From Prostheceraeus crozeri (Eukaryota; Platyhelminthes; Polycladida; Euryleptidae): a DNA stretch of 64,000 bases. The notes beneath the pieces were generated by a model that saw only the letters and a program-made list of their open reading frames with translations, had not been told where the DNA came from and searched no databases. The stretch's first letter is position 1. Each line of letters opens with the position of its first letter. Below are positions 13,795 to 24,700 of the stretch, piece by piece. Made by a program: the position numbers and the translations under genes. The stretch spans positions 744,001 to 808,000 of the forward strand of contig CAJQUW010014363.1 of NCBI GenBank assembly GCA_907163375.1. The letters run 5' to 3'.

Positions 13795-14567
13795 ATTATG
13801 ACATTATACCTGAGTGATCGACAAAAGAAATTTCCTTACAAGTCCAGTTCGCTATCTACTTGCCCATTCATTAATATTCGCTAGTTTCTTCTGTCTACAG
13901 AACGTCGGACATTTAGATACTTCACGTTTTTATCAAAAATTTCCATATCAATGGCAAATCAATAGACTTAGGGTTGGCATCATGACTAACCAGATGACGG
14001 AAAATGTCAGAATTCTTATCATATAAATGTTGTTTGAAACGCGTAGCAAAAGTCCTACACTTTTCACCGACATGCATCTGATTACAAATAGTACAAGAAT
14101 TTCATAAACAACAAAACATTTTTTGGCTTGCTGGCATATTTACACGATATACAATCTGGAGAAGATAAAGAAACTCTGGAGAACATAGAGACAATCAGGA
14201 GAACATTTTGGATATTACACATAAGCATGTATTTTGATCAAAATCATTGAAAATCAGAACTTCAGTAAAAGAATTGACAAATAAAATCTCACAATCACAA
14301 AGTCAATGCATGGCAATCACTTAATATTTAAAACCTGAGAATTATGCGCATGACATATTAATAATGGTTTAAACGACTGTTCCTGTCTAAATGCAGCTGA
14401 CAAACGCTGTTTGAGACATCCAATAGAAAGACTTTTAGGCATCCTCGAGGGCAAAACATGATTTTCACAATAAATGACACTGTGAATAACTTTTGGCATC
14501 ACTTTGATTGAGCATCACAACAATTCGGTAGACAGTTTCATTACATTATTTATCACAAATAGATATA
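13795..14567. other. Non-coding spacer, nothing recognised
   Basis: Only frames of about 60-70 codons are present, none recognisable. The last two bases (TA) are the left target duplication of the mariner element. Confidence 0.5.
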
Positions 14568-15917
14568 CGAGTTAAAAAGTATCCGGAATGTGCCTGCTGT
14601 TCAAGCAAGAAATGGAAAATCGAGAATCCGGTTACGTAATTAGAGACGGGTAACCACTCTGTCCAAATGAACGTCGAATCAGCCATCTCTGCAGCCATTG
14701 TGCGCGTCTCGCAGGCGGTTGATTACAACTCATCGAAGTCATCTCGTTTTGTCACCTATTAAGCGCGATGAATGTTTTCGACTGCACATTTCTTTATGGC
14801 ATTAGAGCAGCGAACGAATTTGAAATTCTTGTTCCGCCTGGGAAAGTCTCCTGCGGAAGCATTCAAAATGCTGCAATTATTTTACGGGGACGAAACAATG
14901 GCCCGGTCTTCGGTTTTTGAGTGGCACAAACAAAAGTCAGAGACGGACTCGAGGAAGTGGAGGACGCCGCCATGATTGGAAGACCATCGACCAGCAGAAC
15001 GGAGGAGAACGTTGATCGCGTAAGACAGATGATTCGGAATGATCGTCGGCTGACTGTAAGGATGATAGCTGACAGTCTAAGCATCAATCGAGATTGCGTC
15101 TGGAAGATCATCACAGAAGACTTGGGCATGCGAAAGATCTGCGCGAAGATAGTCCTGAAGCTGCTGAACGACGACCAGAAGGAGCGGCGTGTCCAAGTGT
15201 GTGAGGACATCATCGAGCGCCTCGAAACCGAACCGAACTTGCTAGCAAAGGTCATCACGGGCGATGAGTCATGGGTCTTTGAGTACGACCCAGAAACGAA
15301 GCGTCAAAGTTGCGAGTGGAAAAGTCCTGGGTCACCGAGGCCACAGAAAGCGAGACAATCAAGATCCAAAATCAAACTTGTTGATCGCCTTCTTCGATAT
15401 CAGAGGAATTGTCCACGCTGAATTCTTACCGCAAGGTCAAACGGTCAACCAGCATGTCTACAAAGAGATTTTACGACGTTTGTTCCGATCAGTGCGTGAG
15501 AAGAGGAGAGACTTGTGGCTGGACAGCTCGTGGATGCTTCATCATGACAACGCGCCGGCTCACAACGCTCTGAGCATTCGTCAGTTCTTGGCCGAGAAGA
15601 ACGTCACCGTCCTTGATCAACCTCCGTACTCCACCGACCTAGCTCCGTGCGATTTTTTTCTATTCCCCAAGCTGAAAGAAGTGATCAAAGGAACACATTT
15701 TTCGGATGTGGAGACCATCAAGAAGGCCGTGACGACGGAACTCCGCAAGATCCCGCAAGATTCCTTCCAGGAGTGCATGAACGCATGACAGAAGAGGATG
15801 AAGAACTGTGTTAGACTCGGAGGGTGTTACTTTGAAGGGGAGAGGGCTTAAATTTTTGCTGTATTTCAAAATAAAGTTTTTGTGAACACAGTCCGGATAC
15901 TTTTCTGACACACCTCG
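14568..15917 (+). mobile_element. Mariner-family transposon, complete ends (1350 bp)
   Basis: The ends are inverted repeats. The left begins 'cgagttaaaaagtatccgga' at 14568. The right end, about 15891-15917, reads in reverse complement as 'cgaggtgtgtcagaaaagta' followed by the same tccgga core. TA dinucleotides flank both sides (14566-14567 and 15918-15919), matching the TA target duplication of Tc1/mariner elements. The length is typical of mariner. It encloses one transposase gene that is no longer intact. Confidence 0.93.
14796..15851 (+). pseudogene. Mariner DD34D transposase, frameshifted
   Basis: The ATG at 14796 opens an N-terminal helix-turn-helix domain typical of mariner transposases (GDETMARSSVFEWHK). 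The reading frame changes near 14930-14945 and again near 15370-15385. The three catalytic Asp codons are all still present: GDES at 15263, HHDNAPAH at 15546 and PCDFFLFP at 15651. Exactly 34 residues separate the last two, the DD34D signature of mariner. The YSPDL motif reads YSTDL. A TGA at 15786-15788 sits where the family usually has Trp, and the frame then stays open to TAA at 15849-15851. Full length would be about 345 residues. The copy cannot make a complete enzyme, though ends this well preserved could still be mobilised by an active relative. Confidence 0.92.
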
Positions 15918-15919
15918 TA

Positions 15920-16860
15920 TGATAAGGACGTGTAAACGGATCGAATTTCTCTCCATCTTTACAAAGTAGCAAAATATATTGACCAACCAAGAGCTAGAAT
16001 CATTCAGACACAAGTATCTGATAAACTTCAATCCTTTCGTTTTTGGTAGAACAGCTTTAATAAAACGAAGTAGGCCTAAGTATATCAGTTTCATCGTTTT
16101 CTTCAGTCTCTCTGGAATAAGTCATGACGAGACATCGACAATCTAGGTGAATTACCTAAAATATATTTTCCATCTAAATTCCAATAATTTTGTCAAAGCA
16201 CCTAAATTGTTTTCTTTTCGACCAAACGTTGCTATTTTGATGTTGTTGCGCGCATGTAATCCCAAAAAATCCAGTGTTATCTGAACTTTATCAGATATAT
16301 TATGATGAGTGAAAAGATGGATGCACCCGAAAGATTTTCTTCTGACGCCTTCAGATGCTGCTGCGTCGAAATTCTCTTCATTGGTGCAGACGTTGAGAGA
16401 TCGTTTACAATCGATCGGACCATCTTCATGCGGCAACTATCGACTAAGGAACGAGAAAATCGTCGTAACGAATTAGTACTATAACTCGGTCGTGAAACAT
16501 TTTCTTCTTTTTCTTGAAATAGTACTATAACCGCAAGATAGGCGACTCACATAGAATAATCTTCATGCATTTTGTATAGTCAATCAATGGCATTTGAAAT
16601 AAACGGATCTGTTCTCGAAATATGCGCAGTCGTAGTCTGATTTGCACTGTTGTTATTTAGTTTGAAATAAAATTGCTCCGAATCACATCTAAATTGATAA
16701 CTGATCATCTCTCGTCATCATCTTATCGGCTTTTATGTAAATTGCAATGTATCCGTTTACAAATTAGACAACGAAAAAGTAAAGAAACAAAAAATGAGCA
16801 AAGCATGTAATTGCTGTAGATAAATTCAGTTATTCTAAGGGATTTTAATTAATTTTAAAC
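15920..16860. other. Non-coding spacer, nothing recognised
   Basis: Short overlapping frames (94 codons at most) with no recognisable domain. Its 3' end probably contains the decayed upstream part of the following Penelope-like element, but no motif is readable. Confidence 0.45.
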
Positions 16861-18200
16861 ATAGTGCCTTCCGGTAGTGAAATAACTAAAATGTACGGAA
16901 CAATAAAGGTACATAAAAATGATAAACCCGCGAGAGCCATCGTAAGTACTATTGGATCGCATAACTATAAGTTGGCGAGATACTTGAATAACATTATAAA
17001 ACCACACCTAATTCCTCGATACATGTTAAATTCCACATCTCAATTCATTGATGACATCAATGATAAGCAGCAGGTGTTTAATAAAAATAATGTTCTGGTA
17101 AGCTTTGATGTAGAATCTCTCTTTAGCAATATTCCCGTAAAAGAAGTAATAGACATAGCAGCTGACTTAGTATACAAAAGCAATATAAATAGACCTGTTA
17201 GCATTAAAGATGTCTTCAAAAGATTGTGTGAATAATAATAATAATAGGCATTTATTGAAGTATAGACAGCTGTGGCTGATCATAATACATACAAGAAGAC
17301 AAGGGCATGTAAAAAGACATTGGTAAAGTTAAGTCATACATCCACGTCCTTATCATTAGATTCCTCAAATTATTAGGCAGAAATATCACAAGACAAGAAA
17401 AGTCGCACCACTATACGATCTTGAACTGTCTTTTATCTTCTATCTGGGTTATCTCTTCTGTATATATGATAGCCACTGTTGACGTTGGAAGTCCAAAGTT
17501 AATAGTGTAAATCGGAATTCATTGTATTGCTTTCTCATTTTCTTCTTGAGTCTATTTCATACATTTTTTGATGACTGATCTCTTCCTTTCTGAATGACTT
17601 GAATGGCTAGTACTTTGACAATGACACTGTACATTTTTGATCTTAAGAATAAAAATGTCTTCTAATTGATCTTTCTAATCCAAAACATCCAAGATATCAA
17701 GCAAATTTCACGCAGCATTTCTGGGTGTATGTTATGCGTGACTCAGATCATATCCATGCACAGATAGACAGAGACTCATAGATCTGCAAGATGGTAAAAC
17801 AGCTTACGAGCTACATGCACAGATTGCAGAGCCGCAGAGCTATCCAACCTTCTACCGTGAGGGCAGCCGATCGAATTCACTTGTGGTAGCTTTATGTATG
17901 GTAATGATATGTATGTGCAGGTAGATGGTGTTTCAATGGGCTCTCCCATTGTACCAACTTTGGCTAATTTATTCATGGCAACTGTAGAAGAGACATGGAT
18001 GAACGAATACCATTCTCCTTTATACTATTCCCGATACGTAGATGACTATATGTGTATTTGATTCAATAAATAAAATTAATGAATTTCACAGTTTTTTAAA
18101 TAAGCAGCACCCTAATCTAAAATTCACAACCGAGATTGGTAACATCCAGATAGTATTACTTGATGTTTTCATTAAAACTGATCCTGGTTTCGATCTATAA
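16861..18200 (+). pseudogene. Penelope-like reverse transcriptase (split, broken)
   Basis: Upstream of the insertion the frame reads through 'MYGTIKVHKNDKPARAIVS' and 'VLVSFDVESLFSNIP', corresponding to early RT motifs and motif A with its catalytic Asp. After the insertion the same frame resumes at 17873 with 'VQVDGVSMGSPIVPTLANLF' (motif B) and then 'YYSRYVDDY' (motif C, catalytic YVDD). Shortly after, a TGA near 18058 marks a frameshift. Recognisable RT sequence (LNKQHPNLKF) continues in another frame to about 18200. Joining the flanks at the GAAT duplication would keep frame, so the gene was still readable across this site when the insertion happened. Confidence 0.85.
17234..17872 (-). 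mobile_element. Insertion with GAAT target duplication inside the Penelope RT
   Basis: The Penelope RT frame stops abruptly after GAAT at 17230-17233 and resumes after GAAT at 17873-17876, so a 4-bp target duplication flanks 639 bp of foreign DNA. The left edge is a TAA/TTA microsatellite. Read on the minus strand the insert ends 'caataaatgcctattatta', an AATAAA-bearing tail as in many short retroposon 3' ends. No coding domain was recognised. It is probably a 5'-truncated LINE or SINE inserted in minus orientation. Confidence 0.75.
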
Positions 18201-18549
18201 TTATTTATCGATTAATAAGATCTATGACATATTTGAAAGTAATAACTATCCAAAGTAGAACGTATTGTACATTCTTTCCTAAATAAAAAACAAAGCCAAG
18301 ATTTAAGCATGCAAGTGGACGAATATAAGAATAATGATAACGGTAATGATAATGGAATAATCTACACTGTCATACCGTACATAGGAGTAGTATCCGAAAA
18401 ATTAAAACTGAATTTGAAAAGAATATATAAAAAATATAACGTAGACGCAAAAGGGTTTTTTTAGCACAAGCAAAGTAAAATCGTATTTCTCACTTAAAAG
18501 TAAGTCAATTCCGTTCATTAAGTCGTGTGTTGTTTATGAATTTTCATGC

Positions 18550-18846
18550 TTGGGCGATCCAAGTAGCCAATACAATGGCAAGACTAAACGCCGACTTCAA
18601 CAGCGGATTGATGAATATAAAAAGAATCCGACAGCAATTAATGAGCATTTGCAAAAATGTAGTAGATGTAACTCAGAAATTGATCAACAGTTTAAAATAA
18701 TGTACAAAGGTAACACAGATTATGAGATAAGCACTGTTGAGGCTCTTAAAATCAAAGATAGACAGCCAAAAATTAATCGCAGTGCTGAGTACAACGGTGT
18801 TTCCTTCCTATTAAAGATATTCAATCAAAGTCCTTTGTTAACTTAA
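18550..18846 (+). pseudogene. GIY-YIG endonuclease domain of the Penelope-like element
   Basis: About 98 codons. They include 'YNGKTKRRLQQRIDEY', matching the second half of the GIY-YIG core (YxGxT followed by a conserved Arg). A Cys pair (CSRC) and a C-terminal 'EALKIKDRQPKIN' follow, as in Penelope endonucleases. The central Ile/Val of the YIG motif is Asn here. The upstream GIY half is not in frame, and stops separate this domain from the RT. The product would be inactive. Confidence 0.75.
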
Positions 18847-19149
18847 TTTGTTTTTATTGGTTTTCATTGGTTTCGTCGCATTGATTGATTTTGCCCGTCT
18901 AATGTCACGTTACCAGAATTGAATTTATCTCATTGCAGCGAACCATCAATTAGTACCATCGCTGTGCAAAGTATCATACAACCTAAATTAACAACTTAAT
19001 CTGCAAAATTATTCAGAATCGATTATACCTAAATCGATTAAAATATTCACCTAAGATGTCAGTGTCTAGTCATGACCAAGAAAACGATTTGAAGATGTAT
19101 TCCAAGAATATTGATGGAACATATTAGTATGCTTAGTTACTATCATTAT
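18847..19149. other. Spacer, nothing recognised
   Basis: About 300 bp of AT-rich sequence without frames, repeats or RNA genes that I can identify. Confidence 0.5.
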
Positions 19150-19330
19150 TCTGAACTGTGATACATGTGGCAGTCATGCGGCGCTTCTCCCGTTCTTTAG
19201 AGTAGGTACACGGGAATGAAAAAAGTGAACTGATAGTTTGACTGAAAGTGCGAAAAGAGATCAGACATAGAAAGTTTGGTTATGACGTCATCTATTGTGT
19301 GAAACAGGAATCTAGAGTTCTCATCTTTTG
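19150..19330 (-). repeat. Inverted copy of the repeat at 21600-21790
   Basis: The reverse complement of this segment matches about 21600-21790 at roughly 75-80%. Shared blocks include 'ttcacaca', 'gatgacatcataaccaaac' (with changes) and 'ttcccgtgta'. The two copies face each other on either side of the Tc1-like transposon. Confidence 0.75.
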
Positions 19331-19977
19331 ACACGTTCAACCGAAGAGCCACGTTCTCGAAGAGCCCTCTGCTTATTAACAAGGTGAATAAGACATATTA
19401 TCATCTCAAGATGTTTGTGACATTTCACATAAATAGCTTGACTGCCGCCGCACCGAAGGATCCTGTGCCGCTTCCTTTCCAACACACTCGTCTATAAACA
19501 TAGCTGCGCTTGGGAGCAAGCTACATAGGGAAGTCGCACAGGGACTCATCAAGAGCGGGTGAAAGATCACATCCTAAAATGGCTAGCGACGAGTACAAGC
19601 ATACCATGCAGCTTCAATTAACAATATTGAATGTTTGAAAAAGTGCAAAAATTCGTTTGATTTATACAGGGTGTCCAAAACGTCTCGTCCGATCTTGTTT
19701 GTCAACATCTAAATTTCCAGTTAACTAATAATGAATACATGTAGAACAGTTAAGAATAATAACTGCGAAGGAAGCTATGCAATGATAACTACGAAAGAAC
19801 TATATGATACAACAATAACTACCAGCGATATTGTTCAAATTGTTCTCCACGCGCTTGATGCGATAGGGCAACTGCGAATCAACAATGCGACAAACTTTTC
19901 GGTACAGTTCCTCGTTGACTGTTGTTTCTGTGAAAGTTGACTTTAACAGCTGACAGGAATTAGTTTAATTCTTCCAT

Positions 19978-20708
19978 TTGTGCTTAAAGTACGTGGCCGT
20001 GACGTTACAGAACACAGCTCATAATCTGCAGATGCATGACTTCTGTGTACGGGCCCCATTGTTATTCTGCCTTCGAGACTTCGAGGAACTGAGCGACATT
20101 AGATGGGAAAGGGAATCAGTTGGAAGCCAGTCGCAGAATCAGATTGTCCATAATTTGTTACGTAAAAGAATCTGGAGGCCTTCCATTCCTTGCCTGCTCG
20201 ATGCTCTGCACTACGGAGATGCTGATCGCAGAGTTAGATTCTCGGAGATGCTCTTTAACATGAAACGCGATGAAGAAACTTTACAGGATAAGATGTGGTC
20301 AGATGAAGCGTGCTTTAAAATTCTCGGTCACGTAAATCGACATCACGGTTCGTATTGGAGTGATGAAAATCCCCGGAGTGACCGTCTGTCTGCGATGTCA
20401 AGCAATGATACTATCAGGACATTCTTCTTCGATGCACCAGTCATTGGAGAACGGCATTCTTCAAACCTACTTCTTTTATCAATGCAGCAACAAAGGGACA
20501 TTTACTTCCAGCAAGATCTGCCCTCGCCACCACTAACATTGTTTTTTGTGAATGGCCTGACACGAACTTCAATGGCAAAGGGATTGGCCGGGGTGGACCG
20601 ATCGTGCGTTCACCCAATTTATCCCCGATGGACTTCTTCTTGCGGGATGCTCTTAAAGACATGCTGTACAAAGGGAAACCACGAACCTCCTTGAATTCGT
20701 CGAGTTAA
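19978..20708 (+). pseudogene. Tc1/mariner-like DDE transposase, frameshifted
   Basis: The open frame 19978-20694 contains the superfamily core: 'MWSDEACFKILGHVNRH' with the first catalytic Asp (20302-20304), 'YWSDENP', and 'DIYFQQD' with the second Asp (20515-20517). The third block 'SPMDFFL', with its Asp at 20631-20633, is in another frame that runs to TAA at 20706-20708. A frameshift therefore lies between the second and third motifs, which are about 38 codons apart. The conserved GAPPH-like segment after the second Asp is also damaged. The N-terminal DNA-binding part is not recognisable. This family is common in arthropods and other invertebrates. The copy is dead. Confidence 0.8.
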
Positions 20709-20895
20709 TAACGAAAGTTCGCCATAGTCGACGAGTAACACTCCCGTATAGTTTATCGCATTGTTGCTTTGCAGCTGTTCTCTTTCATCGAACAAAATGG
20801 TTAAGAATCTGACCGATTTCTACTGTAGCTATTGCTGCATCATTGTTTTTTCGCAGTTATCATTGCATAATTTCATTGGTAGCTGATATTCTTGC

Positions 20896-21386
20896 AGGCC
20901 GCTGTCACACATAATGAGGCGTCTTCTATCTTCCATGTCACTCGCCTCTTTGCAGATTTTTCATAAGGCGTAATGAGACGATTTTCATCTGTCGTCTTCC
21001 GACTTTCATCGTCCATCTTCCACCTACCGCAGTCACATATAGGGAAATCCATTTCCGATACAGTCAGCGCCATTTTTCACTATTTACCGTTGCTATGACT
21101 ACTGTTTTGATCCTCGTCCTCGCTAGACATTGAACAAAGGCCGTTTTCTAAATGCTTCTCTTCGCAAATGAAAGCTTCCTATATTGTCCCTCAGACGTCA
21201 CTTCACGTGGTTCTAATTTTAGAACAGTTTCGCGGCTGATGGAAAATGGCTTATGGAAATGAACTTCATCAACCGCGTAATTTAATGCCTTATGTCCGAT
21301 GGACGACGTCTTATGACTTTTCCTGTGTGACAGCGTGATGCACGATGGAAGATGGAAGACGCCCTTTTCTGTGTAATAGCGGCCTT
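20896..21386. mobile_element. Nested short inverted-repeat element (MITE-like)
   Basis: The left end 'aggccgctgtcacaca' and the right end (reverse complement 'aggccgctattacaca') are inverted repeats. They extend over about 40 bp and include 'gcgtctt' and 'atcttccat'. The 491-bp body has only a 66-codon frame. It sits inside the right half of the Tc1-like element, so it inserted later. The target duplication is not clear. Confidence 0.75.
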
Positions 21387-21599
21387 AAGGAGACTGAGAA
21401 CTTACAAGAGATGTTGACAAATAAAATCGGGTGAAACTTTTTGGTCACCCTGCATGTAGTTGAAGGAGTGGCCATCAAGTGGTTCAAACCAGTGCCGTGT
21501 GTCCAAAAAGGGTTTTTATTTGCAAGTACTTGTCTTTAACTTATTTTCTTCCTTTTCCCTTTATCATCTAATTCTTTAACTTAATTTTCTGTTTAACCT

Positions 21600-21790
21600 G
21601 TCATGAATAAGAACTGTAGATTTCTATTTCACACATTAGATGATGTCATAACCAAACCTTCTATGTCAGATGTCTATTCGCATTGTCAGACTATCAGTTC
21701 ATTTTTGTCATTCCCGTGTAGATACTCTAAAGAACGGACGAAGCGCCGTATGACTATCACAATAGTGTTCAGTTTCTTACTTGAGGTGGC
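21600..21790 (+). repeat. Repeat copy inverted relative to 19150-19330
   Basis: See the partner at 19150-19330. The short frame it contains (21603-21818) is mirrored by a minus-strand frame in the partner. That is a property of the repeat, not evidence of a gene. Confidence 0.75.
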
Positions 21791-24700
21791 ATTGACAAGG
21801 AGAGTGATACATGTGTGAATACGACTAAATGTGGCAAAAATTGACCAACATGTTGTATTTGCCGACATAAGAAGGCTTGATATAATCTGATTGCTTTACA
21901 TGCGAAGGTAGATGAATCGTGGCCAAAATTGTGGCTCTACACATAAAACTTTCCTTTGATCAGAGGAAACAGGAAAAGTCATTTTTTACCGAAAACCTCG
22001 ATTTTTTTCCATTGGATGTATTCATGATTGTAATTTTCTTTGATTCTGTCTGAGAAGAAGAGGAGACTGATAGGACTCTACAAACAAACAGATTTCGGTC
22101 TCGATCTTTTTTGGTCTCGTTCACTGCAGAAATAAGTCCAGACTGCCGGACTACCTACAAGGTAAATAAATATTTTTGATAATATATTGGAAACACATTC
22201 TTGACAAATTCTGGAAACACATTAAAAAATGTCCCATGCCTTTCATTTTGAATTAATGCATCAAATGGCCAATCATTTACTAGGTATGTCGTCCAGTGAA
22301 GAGAAAATATTCTATTTTACTTCGTTGACGTGCATTTTATCCCTCCATCACATTTTGTCTTTTGTATGTTTGTAAATTATGATGATTTGTGAGCGCTTAA
22401 TGATTTCCAACTGACGCAAATAAAGTACTGTTACGGCCATTTGCGGTGCAGTTCATTTGCTTCTTCTTATAAGAGATGAATTCTAATTGCTTGTATACTT
22501 GCAGATTGCGTTTTGCCATGCAGTCTTCACATGTCAAGGCTGGAAAGCAATGCATATTTATCTAGTAAGTCATAGTTTGCATTTTGTGAGACATGTTTTG
22601 GGCTGCCATAATGTTCCTATCACGTCTTCTCTTCCCCTTTGTTCTAAAATCGCTCCATCACGCCTGCCTATCACATTTGCTGATTTCAAAATACTCAAAA
22701 AATTATTGATTTGTTATTTCAGCTTAGTCAAGTACAAATGGATGCAAAGGTTTGTGTATTCATTTCGTAAATTTAGAATGAGTTCAAACAGATCTCACTC
22801 GCAACCGATTGTTGGGATAGCGTCGACACAATCTGCCACAGATCCGTTTCGTATCCATGTGTTGTCGCTTTGTCGCTCTCTTTTGATTGAAGCTGGAACA
22901 AAACTGTTTAATGCTACACAGTTTTTTTGCGATAAAGTGCAACGGAAAAAGTTCAGTGGTTGATTATTGCTTGGCATTGATCGAATACTATCAACTCTAT
23001 CCTAACTCCATTAGAAGAGAAACGTCAGCTTTGAAATCACTGTTGTTACTCTTTCAAGTCGTCTATTTCCAACACGTTTCCTCAATATACAACAGGAAAT
23101 AAGAGAAATGCACCTGGTTTGAGGATAAAAGTGACGAATACTTCCTTTTGTTGAAATTTTATAGTTTGAATTGCTATATGGACAGAGTTCAGCTTTTTCC
23201 TGTTGTGTAAATTTACAAAAATAATCAGCATTTTGACAAAATGGGAAATAAATCCAAGAGATACTTTGAGCAACTAAGGCTATCCGTGGCAAGCTCTATG
23301 GAAATGACACTTCAATTTTCTGTAGGAAAATATTATTTAGGGAAACAATCGGAAATGGCTGGTTTAATCACTCGAAAATAGTGTTGTTTTCTTATGCGAA
23401 AACTAAAAGGCATTTTTAGGATTCGTTAACGAAAAGGAAAACGAGAACGAAAGCTACCAAAAACGAAAACCAAAGCGATGGTGATGGCGAAAGCTTTCCA
23501 TAATTTTCGTTTGTAAGTCAGTAAACGAGATAGTGCGCATGAGGTAAAATGAATGGACATCATCTCAGCTCATGCCTCGGAATGCGACAAACTACAAGCT
23601 ACATGCTAGGCCTACATTCTTGGAAGGGAACTTTTTCAGCCAGTGTATCATTCTTTGGGCTTTAAACATCACTATAGTCCGGCAGCCAGAGCGAGTTTCT
23701 GCAGGAAACGAGACTTTCATACAATTATGTGCACTGCATGCCTTACCAATGTGCGCTTCTGCCGAGTTCTATTTAGTGCCTCTTTTTGTCAGACAAGATG
23801 AAAGAAAAACAACGAGACGCAGATCTTAGTTTTTGGCAAAATGATTTTTCTCTTATCAGCTGAATTTATTAGCTTAATTATATTACTTATCAGCCATAAT
23901 TTTTCTAATGGAATGTCATCAGGTCATTTCTTATCATGCGTATGTGATATTATCATGCTTCTGATCGGCAATGTATGCGAGAATGTCGTTCAATGTGGAA
24001 AAGGGGACCAGCATGTTGTTGTTTGTTGGAAGGCCTGCCAAATCTGAATGTGTGTAGCTTCATAGATAAATGTTCATGGACCATCTCAATTCGGCTACAA
24101 GTCTACAGCTTCTTGACATCAATCACGGATCTTTAAATCCAATGCAAAATACTTTGCAACTGCTTTAATCTGGTGAGCCTCCTTCAATAAGCCATTGCTT
24201 TGAAATGACTTGTATGCCTTAAATGGGATATTGAGAAAATGAATTTCTTGCTGCCTAATTCGTGTTGGACGTAAACGAATGGATTTCTCATTCATGTCAT
24301 GTCACGGGAGTTCAGTCGTGTTCGTGTTTCGGCTGAAGACGCTTCGTGCAGTGTTTAAGGTAGAATTCCGACAACTGCATTGACTCAGAAAATCTTTTTG
24401 ACGTCGGATCAACCAAGCTGAAATGAATCATGAAATCACATAATTGAGTTATATTAATCAATTCACTTTAACTGCAGAATAGTTAGCACATTGAAAAATC
24501 CACGTCAAAGGATTCGAACACTCTGCTTTCAGTAACTGCTGCTAAATCGGTAGCCATGCTGCTATCGGCGCTTAGTGTTGCTTCATCATCTTATCTACCG
24601 GTATAGTCTACTTTTGATAATAGCAGATGTACTATTCACAATCTCGTTTATAGACGAGGTTAAAGGGATTTATTTTCCCATTGGACAAATCAAGCTTGAC

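Larger units (their letters stand above)
16861..18846 (+). mobile_element. Penelope-like retroelement, decayed and interrupted
   Basis: A reverse transcriptase of the Penelope type is followed by a GIY-YIG-like endonuclease, the domain order that defines these elements. The element is 5'-truncated or unreadable upstream of 16861. It is split by a 639-bp insertion at 17234-17872 and carries stops and frameshifts downstream. No terminal repeats were identified around it. Confidence 0.82.
19677..21452 (+). mobile_element. Tc1/mariner-superfamily transposon with inverted ends
   Basis: The left end (19677 onward, 'cagggtgtccaaaac') and the right end (to 21452) are inverted repeats of about 45 bp that share 'cagggtg' at the tip and 'tgtcaacatct' internally. 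A TA lies left of the element, while the right side reads CA, probably a mutated duplication. It encloses a decayed DDE transposase. A second inverted-repeat element (20896-21386) is nested near its right end, which explains the 1776-bp span. Confidence 0.82.

Noticed and set aside
22487..22963. 158-codon plus-strand open frame
   Set aside because: No motif or domain was recognised and its composition looks like the surrounding non-coding DNA. A host exon cannot be excluded but is not supported.
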